This document shows, piece after piece, positions 11,838 through 18,947 of a DNA stretch of 24,090 nt (its first letter is position 1; each line of letters starts with the position of its first letter). The stretch comes from Chara braunii (lineage: Eukaryota; Streptophyta; Charophyceae; Charales; Characeae), in contig BFEA01000331.1 in assembly GCA_003427395.1 (NCBI GenBank), positions 683,406 to 707,495 of the forward strand. Reading direction: 5' to 3'. The notes under the pieces are model-generated. The model searched no databases. It was given only the letters and a program-made list of their open reading frames with translations, and had not been told where the DNA came from. Made by a program: the position numbers and the translations under genes.

Positions 11838-12385
11838 CTGTTCCGAGGAGGCCGATCTCCTCCAAGTCCTCAAGCTTGATCATCTGTCTTATCGATTGCT
11901 TCTGGGTCTCAAGCTGCCGTTTGTGCCTTAGCTCATCCAAAGGCCCAAAGTTTGCCTCAATGACTGACCTATCCAAATAGTACAATTCAGCAACCCATGC
12001 CTCAGCAGGAGACTCTTCGGTATTCTCGCCTTGAAAACCCGTCCCTGACGCATTCGACATTCCCATAACAAGACGGCCTCCAACCACTGTGCTAGTGCGA
12101 GGTTCACCAGACAGAAATCCTTTGTCACCAAAGTACATTCCCCTTCCAAAGGATTTAGGTTCTTGGATGCCCCGATGGCTTCTGGGCCTTGGACTACTTA
12201 GGCGACTGCTTGGGTTGCTGGATGCTGGCAACTCGAGCACAGATCCTTTGCGAATTATGTACAAATAGTCGCTTGGGTCACCCGTGCCATAGATTTGCTC
12301 AGAAGGTCGAACCTTCCTGACACCCAGAGTCCTCGTCAACTGCTCTAGCTCTGCGTTTGTCAAGCAATCCAGGCATGGAATAGAC
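11838..12385 (-). CDS. Exon encoding a cyclic-nucleotide-binding domain of a kinase gene
   Basis: A 548-base exon on the minus strand. It is preceded by the pyrimidine-rich acceptor TTTACTTCTTCAG and ends at a GTGTGT donor. It begins with one base that completes a codon and ends with one base that starts one, as the next exon requires. The protein opens with IPCLDCLTNAELEQL, a typical CNB N-terminal helix. It runs through a beta-barrel strand pair (EQIYGTGDPSDYLYIIRKGS) and a phosphate-binding-like block, YFGDKGFL followed by GEPRTSTVV (Arg kept, the usual FGE is FGD). It then has a helix-rich tail ending in LEEIGLLGTG, the start of a kinase glycine loop. CNB directly followed by a kinase is the cGMP-dependent kinase arrangement; a Ser/Arg-rich insert lies between strands. 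Ligand preference cannot be read safely. Upstream exons are not found. Confidence 0.85.
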
Positions 12386-12434
12386 CTGAAGAAGTAAACA
12401 TTGAGAGACAAGCATGGCACAAAGATTGATTAAA
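12361..12434. repeat. Exon-edge duplication, copy 1 (genuine exon border)
   Basis: These 74 bases recur at 12526-12599 with about six differences. This copy includes the first 25 coding bases of the CNB exon, its acceptor, and about 49 bases of the intron upstream. It contains TTAA at 12430-12433, which is the uninterrupted equivalent of the insertion site in copy 2. Confidence 0.9.
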
Positions 12435-12525
12435 ATGAAAGGAAGGTCCATGTCAGGTGACAGCTACGACGTTGGAACTGAGGAAGGTACAACCATGACA
12501 ACGCAGAAAGATGGAGGGCATTTCT

Positions 12526-12599
12526 CAAGCAATCCAGGCATGGAATGGACCTGAAGAAGTCAAAATTGAGAGACAAGCGTGGCTCAAAGATTGATTAAA
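12526..12599. repeat. Exon-edge duplication, copy 2 (decoy acceptor)
   Basis: Offset by 165 from copy 1. It keeps the acceptor TTCTTCAG, so it is a possible decoy splice site upstream of the true exon on the minus strand. The duplication continues past the 150-bp insertion: 12434-12520 matches 12753-12841 (for example GTTGGAACTGAGGAAGGTAC in both). Confidence 0.88.
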
Positions 12600-12748
12600 G
12601 CACCAGTACAGGTGTCAGCATGAAACCCGCACCACTTCGGAGGCCGCCGTTGTTTTTTTTTCGACGGCGGGCCTGGCCACAGGGTGCCTCCGAGTTTTGC
12701 TTGTGGTGACAAAAACTTTCTGCAAGGCTGGGGCCGTGTACTAGCGGT
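12599..12748. mobile_element. MITE candidate, 150 bp, TTAA target-site duplication
   Basis: TTAA lies on both sides (12595-12598 and 12749-12752). The other arm of the local tandem duplication shows the empty site: TTAA (12430-12433) followed by AATGAAAGGAAGG, which lines up base for base with GAGGAAACGAAGG after the right TTAA. The element ends are imperfect inverted repeats sharing AGTACA (left AGCACCAGTACA, right end reversed ACCGCTAGTACA). An internal stem pairs CGGAGGC (12638) with GCCTCCG (12686), and GCCGCCGT with ACGGCGGG. TTAA duplications are typical of piggyBac-type elements. Non-coding. Confidence 0.75.
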
Positions 12749-12857
12749 TTAAGAGGAAACGAAGGTCACCACGTCAGGTGACGGCTACGGAGTTGGAACT
12801 GAGGAAGGTACGAACTATAACCCAGGAAGGTGGAGGGTGTGCACAAGGATGGGTGTT

Positions 12858-12939
12858 GGGAGTGATACAGCCTGGAAAGACGGATATGGGGCAGAGAGTG
12901 TATAACCTTTTTTTTTTTTTTTTTTTTTTTTTTTTGGGA
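12858..12939. repeat. 82-bp direct repeat, copy 1 (contig end before N)
   Basis: Identical by eye to 13275-13356, including a run of exactly 28 T. It ends in GGGA immediately before the N at 12940. Exact equality of a 28-T run argues that both copies come from the same genomic locus, read twice in the assembly. Confidence 0.9.
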
Positions 12940-12940
12940 N

Positions 12941-13258
12941 TATACACACCCACACATACACTACACCCTTCTTCCAGCTATGGCGGCTATGGCCGCTACT
13001 ACCTGTACTGCTATGGCGGCTATGGCCGCTACTACCTGTACTGCTATGGCTAAACTCTCCTTCTCGCCCACTTCGTCTTCGGGCATACTACAGACCACCT
13101 CGCACAAGTCGCTGTGGCAGCGCTTCCACACGGCTTACGCAGGAATGAATGAATGGCTGGGCCCTGCCTCTTGATTTATACTTCTGTAACTCGTTGGTCT
13201 GCCCCTTTCCCATGCCCGTGGTGCACACAGTCCCATACGGTACTTGCTTGACTGGACT
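12941..13258. repeat. 318-bp exact copy of 20062-20379 (probable misassembly)
   Basis: The offset is a constant 7121 from start to end with no indel and no mismatch that I can find. It includes the 33-bp tandem unit starting GCTATGGCGGCTATGGCC (12977-13009 and 13010-13042). It begins directly after an N and ends directly at an adapter-like sequence. Best read as a chimeric contig end, not as a real genomic copy. Confidence 0.85.
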
Positions 13259-13274
13259 TCTGTGTATAAGAGAC
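13259..13274 (+). other. Nextera mosaic-end remnant (adapter)
   Basis: TGTGTATAAGAGAC at 13261-13274 matches 14 consecutive bases of the Nextera transposase mosaic end (AGATGTGTATAAGAGACAG). It joins sequence ending at 20379 to sequence starting at 13275. The other half of the 38-base mate-pair junction adapter and the final AG are not present, so this is a trimmed or deleted remnant. Confidence 0.8.
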
Positions 13275-13356
13275 GGGAGTGATACAGCCTGGAAAGACGG
13301 ATATGGGGCAGAGAGTGTATAACCTTTTTTTTTTTTTTTTTTTTTTTTTTTTGGGA
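13275..13356. repeat. 82-bp direct repeat, copy 2
   Basis: The second copy of 12858-12939. Downstream sequence (GAAGACGAAC onward) is the probable true continuation of 12939, which would make 12940-13356 an inserted artefact. Confidence 0.88.
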
Positions 13357-13620
13357 AGACGAACTTTTGATCCGCGAACATCCCTCGACATTCCCCAAAA
13401 ACAGAAAGAAAAGAAAGAAAACCTTGTTTTTTTACGACGAGTTATCAGCTCTGATATGGTTGCGGAGAAATGTACAGAGGGAGGGAGGGAGGAGAACTCT
13501 TGAATGTCTGACTGTTTCACATGTGAGGAGAACTGTTCAGAAATCGCATTCGTCCGTTATGCACATGCCTGCCAGACCTCATAGAAGATAGTCAGGCTGG
13601 TTGCGTTGAGCTGTAAAAGC
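13357..13620. other. Left flank of the Penelope-like element, no gene seen
   Basis: A short unassigned stretch with no protein motif. It ends with CTGTAAAAGC (13611-13620), which resembles CTATAAAAGC at 23531-23540 on the other side of the element. Confidence 0.4.
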
Positions 13621-13822
13621 ATTTGCCATGTCCGAGCTTCAAGTTTTATCGTTTTAATAAAGTCGCGTTCGGGACACGAGTCGTTGTCGTCTTTTTCCCC
13701 CCTCTCCACTGTGAGATGTCTTTGACTACTGCTCTTACTTCCTTCTCTTTGCTGTTACCATGCTGAAGCTTGGTGTGAACTGTCATCATTAGGGCATGTC
13801 ATAAGCATATTGCTTAACACAC
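13621..13822 (+). repeat. Left pLTR of the Penelope-like element
   Basis: From about CTTCAAGTTTTAT (13637) to TAACACAC (13822) it matches 23331-23531 in the same orientation. By eye about nine in ten positions agree over the best 125 bases, which contain TTTTAATAAAGTCGCGTTCGGG and GACTAC. The right copy has about a dozen extra bases near its end. Direct repeats at PLE ends are pseudo-LTRs arising from tandem or partial copies. TTTTAATAAA resembles a polyadenylation signal. Confidence 0.8.
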
Positions 13823-13890
13823 TTGCTTACACGAAGTAACTGACGTAGAAGTTAGACTACTGTTGTGTGGGTTCGACAATTTCACAATCA

Positions 13891-14493
13891 ATGGAGTCGA
13901 ACAACTCTAACATGATGGATCCGTGAAACTGGTACAATTGTGGGCAGCGGGGTCATATTCCTAGACACTGTCCGTATCCTGATCGTTGTCTTAATGGAGG
14001 TCAGTGAAGACTAGTACAGCTATAGTACCAGTCCAGACTCCTTTGTTGACTCTACCTCCTAATCCAAACTCTCAGTCCAATGCAGGTACTGCTGTCCCAT
14101 CTTACGCTGGTTATTCGGGTAGTGGAGGTTACCTTGGAAAAAGAGTGACCTCGCTGGAGGAGACTGTCGGAAAAATGAAGATCAAACACGATGCCGATGA
14201 AGCTAAGGAGCAGGTGGCTCGTGGAGATGAAGAACGAAGAGGTTGCCTTTATATGTAAGAAAGAAGGTGTCAGGTACACCACGCTGAATCCGACCAAGGA
14301 ATTGATTGCACAGAAGCCGGCAGCCAGGACTTTCAATGACGAAGATGACGAATCAGGTAAGGAGAAGGATACATCAGTTTTGGAGGTGTCCAAGGACGGG
14401 GAGGAGAACTCGAGGGTGACGTGTGTGATTCTGCTATCTCTTAGGATCACACCTGAATGCGACTTTCTTGTGGGAAGTCGTACAATTTTGTAG
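13891..14493 (+). pseudogene. Gag-like ORF of the PLE: CCHC knuckle plus charged helix
   Basis: ATG 13891 opens a frame with TGA at 13924, then reads WYNCGQRGHIPRHCP (13930-13974): a CCHC zinc knuckle whose first Cys is Trp (TGG for TGC/TGT). After a shift near 14000 comes a Pro/Ser/Gly linker (14004-14135), then a Lys/Glu-rich helical stretch (to about 14230). After another shift come KEGVRYTTLNPTKELIAQ and an acidic tail ending at TAG 14491-14493. The architecture is that of a nucleic-acid-binding gag-like protein. It lies inside the pLTRs and just upstream of the GIY-YIG ORF, so I assign it to the PLE. An older unrelated gag fragment is the alternative. Confidence 0.55.
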
Positions 14494-14626
14494 TAATATC
14501 TGTTCTCGCTCTCTCGAATTGCTGAGGTGCAAAGAGTTACATGCGCTTTTGAGTGCTGCAGTGTGTGGTTTGATTCGTGCTGAGCAAATACCGTGAGGCA
14601 CTAAGTTAATTGATTTCCTTCTGCAG
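14357..14626 (+). other. Candidate intron inside the PLE
   Basis: AATCAG/GTAAGG at 14357 is a strong donor-like site. GATTTCCTTCTGCAG/T ending at 14626 is a strong acceptor with a pyrimidine tract. Splicing would remove 270 bases, including the gag-like stop codon and non-coding sequence, and bring the gag-like ORF close to the GIY-YIG ORF. PLEs are known to keep introns. Not proven: frameshift decay prevents checking the reading phase. Confidence 0.3.
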
Positions 14627-15113
14627 TTTTTCTATTGTCAACATTTTGAGGATGATGAATGGAAGAGTCCAGTTGTATACGTTCGGCTTTCTCCTTTCGT
14701 CACGACATCTTTACATCGGCAATACTGGAAGGGATTTGCACACACGATGGAGGGAACGTGTGTATCGTGCTTGTCAGTCTAGTTTGATTGAAGGGGGACG
14801 ATTCGGACGAAGGAATGAGCAGTTGTATAAATGGCTACGTAGGTGTGGGACACATACCTATGTGATTATTCCTTTATGTAGATGTTCGTCAGAAGAGTTG
14901 TTGGTGACTGAAAAAAAAATTACCCGGCTGCTATCCCCGGCGCTTAAAAGTAGGCACAAACAGCAGCGGTCTCGGAGGTGTCGTCCCGGATTGAAAGAGA
15001 GAATGCGGGCTAAGAAATGCAAGCAGGTTAAGAACAGGTGTCCTTCTTCCTCTAGTTCCATGATTAATAAGGGTTCGCTGATGTCTTTCCACTCTGCTGG
15101 TGGTGGTGACTAG
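14610..15113 (+). pseudogene. GIY-YIG endonuclease of the PLE
   Basis: A 167-codon open run with the GIY-YIG fold. LYTFGF at residues 22-27 stands for the GIY strand and LYIGNTGRDLHTRWRER at 34-50 for the YIG strand and catalytic Arg region. A helix with QLYKWLRR is at 71-78, and EELLVTEKKITRLLSPALK at 95-113 has the metal-binding Glu (E101) and the terminal P-x-L-N motif with Lys in place of Asn. A Lys/Arg-rich tail with two Cys follows. In PLEs this nuclease nicks target DNA for primed reverse transcription. The ORF is intact but overlaps the next frame at 15100-15113. The real start is uncertain because an acceptor-like AG precedes it at 14626. Confidence 0.82.
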
Positions 15114-15813
15114 AGGCCTCCTTGGTATTTTGGATTCTTGCAAATCTCATTCTATACATCATGTGGTTGTTAGGTGTGTTGGTGGTGATTTGCTGCTCGA
15201 TCAATTGAAAGTCGTGAAGAGGCTGTATGGAGGGAGTATTGTATCAAGTGAGTCTGGAAGAATTGAGCTTCGACATGCACGAGGGTGGTTGAAGGGTGGG
15301 TTGACCTTGACCTTTGAATCTATAGTACCCTTCTTGAGTCGGTCGTTTGAGCTTAAACCACCGTTGTGTGAATTTCATAGGGATCCGAGTAGCTGACGAT
15401 TACTGAGGGTCTGGGATTGTGAGAAACTGGTTGCTGCGTACGCTGCTATTCGAACCTTCAGCGAGAAACGATCAAGGTTTCGGCCACGTTGTCTTCTCTC
15501 TCACGTGATATTCTCAAAGCTTGGTATCCGGGTTAGGAAGTGGGTGGTTATCCGTGTCACCTTTGATGACAGGCTGTGTAAGGCGAAGATTCGGCAGCTA
15601 TGTGCTCTGATGATCTCAAAAATGGACATCTGTCCGGAATGGAGGCTGATGCTTATTCGGCGGATGAGGGTTGTCTGGTGCCGAAATAAGAGTGTTGGAG
15701 ACGTGATTCATAATTTTCGGCGTTTTTCGACGGTTGAGGAAGCTGTCTGTTCCTGTAAGGATTGTGATCTTTCCCTTCCTAGGGTAGAAGGACGTGTTTT
15801 TTCGATTGAATGA
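15100..15813 (+). pseudogene. PLE linker region between GIY-YIG and RT
   Basis: One frame runs from 15100 to TGA 15811, broken by a single TGA at 15394-15396 (likely CGA decayed to TGA). No named domain. The last part reads AVCSCKDCDLSLPRVEGRV, a Cys-x2-Cys-type cluster that could bind zinc. It belongs with the RT ORF by position: between the nuclease and the RT block. The frame changes between 15813 and 15884. Confidence 0.6.
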
Positions 15814-15883
15814 TTCTTCTGATCTCCCAGCTTGGATAAAAAACTAAAAAAATATCTTTCGTCCCCCTGAGCCTCGGTCAGTA

Positions 15884-16746
15884 GTGTACCTTCACTCACA
15901 AATCATGTCCGGATTCTCCTTGCACCCCTCCTTGCCTCCTGTAGACCCTTCTCGGTTGACCAACGACCTTGTCAAAAGCTGCTTTCTCAGTCTCAATCCG
16001 CCTCACTCTTCTGTTGCTATCTATGGGGATGATCTGAAGTCTGTTCGTCCGCTGCTCCAAAATCTTGTGCGTAGCCCTATTGACCACAATATGGCGGACA
16101 CCTTCGCCTGCTGTCCGGTGGTGTATGAATCTGGCATGAAGAAAATGTTTCTGGAGAATCCTTCATTTGTCCTATCCTGACTCCTATGTCTTGAGAATGA
16201 GAAAACTGTCCTGGAAAGGTGTTTCGGTGAATATGAGCAGGTGGGGTTACAAGCTGTTGGACGATGGAAGAAGAATGGGAGTTTAGGAAGGGCGCATTGT
16301 ATACCTAAGCATAAGGATACTTCTCGTTGGAGGCCAATCTGCCCATCGTATCCCGGATGTTCAGCAACAGGGGGACGAGCGGTTTTTCGAGCAGTCAATG
16401 CGCTTCTCTGGAACCTACCGGGGAATCGAATCTCAACATGCGGAGCGCTGATGGTTTCTGAAGTGTCTGGTCAGAGTCAACAAAGGTTTGAGTGATGAAG
16501 ATGAAGTAATCGGTGCCTCGTCTGATATGAAGGAAATGTTGTCAAATCTCCCTCACAAGTCTATTGTGAAGGCTCTTTCTTGGGTCATTGACTACTGGAA
16601 GGATAAAGGATTTCATTCCGTGCAGGTGAGGAAGCAAGGAAGGGGGCAAAGTTGCTGAAGGGGCGGGTGGGGATTGGTTGGAAGAGTATCTCTCTTCAGA
16701 TCATCATAAGTTTTGTCAAATTTGAGCTTGGATGCACTTTCAAAAG
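15884..16746 (+). pseudogene. PLE reverse transcriptase, N-terminal part (motif 1 to after motif A)
   Basis: A frame open from 15884 to 16495 except TGA 16178, then a shift near 16440 and another near 16645. RT motif 1 reads HCIPKHKDTSRWRPICPSY (about 16295-16351). Motif A reads SSDMKEMLSNLPH (16518-16556), with the first catalytic Asp at 16524-16526. The next block, FVKFELGCTFK (about 16712-16745), is the stretch before motif B in this RT type. Coding sense stops at 16746, where the LINE B tail starts. The wording fits PLE/TERT-like RT and not LINE C. Confidence 0.82.
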
Positions 16747-16769
16747 TTTGTTTGTTTGTTTGTTTGTTT

Positions 16770-16803
<34 letters not shown>

Positions 16804-17144
16804 GGAAATAGCATGCTTTATTATATATGGATCAAAAGGAGGCCGGGAATCCCTCCACATCTCAACCCGGAAGACTGGGGCCATTACCCAGATTAGGCTC
16901 TTACTAGAACTCAGGTCTAGTGTCCCTTTCCCCCGTGGAGCTTCATGCTACCCCTGAACAAAGACAAAAACTAGAGTAACAAAGGACAAAATAGCGCAAG
17001 ACAAAAGAACCTACCTGCTATCTTTCCACCCATCCTCATCCTAATCCCTTAAACCAACCGCTATTGCCCATCTTTCCCATTACCTCCGACACCTCCTCCT
17101 CTCTGTCAGTCCCTCTTAAACCCTAAACCCTACGGAACGAGCAA

Positions 17145-17276
17145 GTCCCTTTATCCTAAAACCTAGCTTCTCCTATCGTAACTATCTCGGAAGTTGAAAC
17201 TCTATGCCTAGTCCCTTTATCCTAAAACCTAGCTTCTCCTATCTTAACTATCTCGGAAGTTGAAACTCTATGCCTA
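17145..17276. repeat. 66-bp tandem duplication in the LINE B 3' region
   Basis: 17145-17210 and 17211-17276 are two copies beginning GTCCCTTTATCCTAAAACC that differ at one position (CGTA versus CTTA). Near identity points to a recent event, or to a collapsed or expanded assembly. It is unrelated in sequence to the other 66-bp repeat at 8870. Confidence 0.92.
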
Positions 17277-17359
17277 GCCTTCCGCTATTGCTATCTTACC
17301 TATGTCTGATAAATACCTCTGCCATGCCCCAAACCCTCATTGCTTCTTTTTTTATCTGT

Positions 17360-17650
17360 CTATCGTTCAAAGCAGTGGAAACTCAGCGTCAAGCCTGCTA
17401 ATGTTGCTATTTTCCCTTGGAGCAAAAGTTGCTGCAAAACCCTCTTTTGAAAAATTTCCGCTAGGTCCTTGGCTTGCATTGGGTTTTGCTGGGCCTGCTT
17501 GCGGATTCTCTTCCATTGTGCCCAGATGTCTGTTTCCATTAGATTGTAGAGCGTCTCCTTCGCTTCTTGCCTGTGCATTTGCTTGTTTCCGATGACCTGC
17601 TGGCATCTGCGCTTCCATATCGTCCATAGTACGTATTTCTGCTGCAGGCC
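17360..17650 (-). pseudogene. LINE B ORF2, extreme C-terminus
   Basis: Reading minus from about 17650: QQKYVLWTIWKRRCQQ, then a helix with ETDIWAQWKRIRKQAQQNP, then QGKIATLAGLTLSF and a stop at 17360. It aligns with the LINE A C-terminus (SALWSTWRKRCQE, ETEYWVLWRKVKRKMKAN, KGKIATIKGQGVIF). It is therefore the region after the RT zinc-binding domain of the same LINE superfamily. One frame change is likely near 17580. The fragment is about 95 residues. Confidence 0.8.
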
Positions 17651-17652
17651 GT

Positions 17653-17940
17653 CTTTGCGACAGGTGGTTGGTATTCCGATGGGTAAGTCATCCAGCCCTG
17701 CACTAGCATGTTTACTTTGTGCTTAAAATGAATTCGTTTTTTTGCCAGTCTCGGGATCGATGGGAAGTTCCTTCGGGGATTCAGACTTGTGGCCGACGTA
17801 TATGTGTCTGTTGTTCTGAAAAAAGGTGGAAGGGTTTATCATGAGAAGGGGGAACAACTGATTGGAAATTTTAGCCAATGTTTGTTTTGGTTCAAGTGCG
17901 AGGGTTTACCCCTCAGCATAAGGCCCTGCAGCAGGCACGT
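17653..17940 (+). pseudogene. PLE reverse transcriptase, middle part (motifs B and C)
   Basis: Coding resumes after LINE B with LRQVVGIPMGKSSSPALA (17655-17708), RT motif B of PLE type. A TAA follows at 17724-17726 and then a phase change near the T7 run around 17737-17743. FRLVADVYVSVVLKKGG (about 17780-17830) is motif C, where the usual V-D-D-V is V-A-D-V: the first catalytic Asp (GAC/GAT) is Ala (GCC, 17792-17794). The fragment continues to about CEGLPLSIR (17899-17925) and then loses similarity. The coding sense left and right of LINE B belongs to one domain. Confidence 0.82.
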
Positions 17941-17960
17941 GCCCGCCCTAAATGAAGGCG

Positions 17961-17974
17961 GGCCCCATGAATCT
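17961..17974. repeat. Target-site duplication, left copy
   Basis: GGCCCCATGAATCT, immediately before the T-rich tract (tail of a minus-strand retroelement). An exact copy is at 20863-20876. The last T could belong to the tail. Confidence 0.8.
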
Positions 17975-17994
17975 TTTTTTTTTTTTTTTCTTTT

Positions 17995-18947
17995 AACAGA
18001 GCCGTATGGTTCTGGCTCCTTTTCCATTCTGGGGATCATCAGTCCGGTTCCTATTCCGCCGGCAAGGTAGGAAAGCCTGAGGGACGGCATTGATTACTTC
18101 TTGATAGAAGGATTTACCACCCCTCACCCCTGCCTAAGTTAGCCTGAATACTTTTATTTTGAACCTAAGACATGGAAACGAAATCAGTACTGTGGACCCT
18201 GTAGACTTGCTTACGGGAGGTCGCATCTAACTTGTTCCTCTCAGCTCTTCGGCTGTCAGATTCACTTTAAATACGAGAACTGTAGATGTAGTCCTCCTCT
18301 TTAGGACATGATAAACCCTAAACCCTTTCCTGTCTAGTTGGAATTGCCTATGGGTAAGCTTAACTTCTATCCTCTCTGTATTGTCTTTCCTTTTCTATAA
18401 AATCTACCTGGGGCTAAAACTTAAAACCTAGCTGTTTTAGCTGTCCTGCTTATCTTCACTTGAAAACCCTTCTTATGGTCTATATTCGTAACCTAAGTTA
18501 TTCCTGTATTAGCTGGATAGAAAATACTTTTTTGGGAGCTGTTTATGTGGTGGGGCCAGTGCTGTTTAAAAGGCTTGAGGAAGGACTGATGGGTGTTTGC
18601 AGGTCTAGGTTGTGGGGTTGGATGGCTGATGAGGTCGGGTGTGTGGATTCTTGGCTGGGGTGGGTTGGGCTCAGGGTGATTTGTGTGGGGGGTGATGGGG
18701 CTAGTAGCGTGTAAGAGGGGAGAGAAGGGTCTGGGGAGGTTTAAGGGGAGTTAGGGCTGTGAGGTTCCTTATATTGGGGATGGGGTCTGTGTGGGTTTAA
18801 TGTTGGGCATGCAATCTGTTAGTAAAAGCCTGTAAAGTGTTGTCGTAGGAGGCTAAGTTGTTGAGGGGGGGATGTTTGGTCTAGGTAGGGGAGAGGGAAA
18901 GTCGATTGTGCTTGTTGCGTGCCTTTGGTATGGAAACCTGTGGTGCT
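17995..18947 (-). other. LINE A 3' untranslated region
   Basis: About 950 bases with no coding sense between the stop of LINE A ORF2 and its A-tail. It contains AAACCCTAAACCCT near 18312 (+ strand view), a plant-telomere-like word also present in the LINE B 3' region. The rest of the sequence is not similar to that of LINE B, so the two are different LINE families. Confidence 0.6.

Larger units (their letters stand above)
16747..17652 (-). mobile_element. LINE B: 5'-truncated LINE inserted into the PLE RT
   Basis: On the minus strand a coding end is followed by a 3' untranslated region and an A30 tail plus (CAAA)n (T-run 16771-16800, GTTT repeats 16746-16770 on +). The 5' end stops at about 17650, directly against PLE motif B coding sequence. 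It is about 900 bases and heavily 5'-truncated, as LINE copies often are. No clear target-site duplication was found. The 3' untranslated region carries a 66-bp tandem repeat and an AAACCCTAAACCCT motif. Confidence 0.8.

Noticed and set aside
12980-13174. Open frame with repeated Met-Ala-Ala words, also at 20101-20295
   Set aside because: It arises from a 33-bp tandem repeat, has no known domain, and one of the two copies is probably an assembly artefact. Not called as a gene.
18030-18060. CTGATGA core on the minus strand, considered as a hammerhead ribozyme (known in PLE pLTRs)
   Set aside because: It lies in the LINE A 3' region, not in a pLTR; the stems and a properly placed GAAA with a cleavage site do not form. 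No hammerhead core was found in either pLTR.
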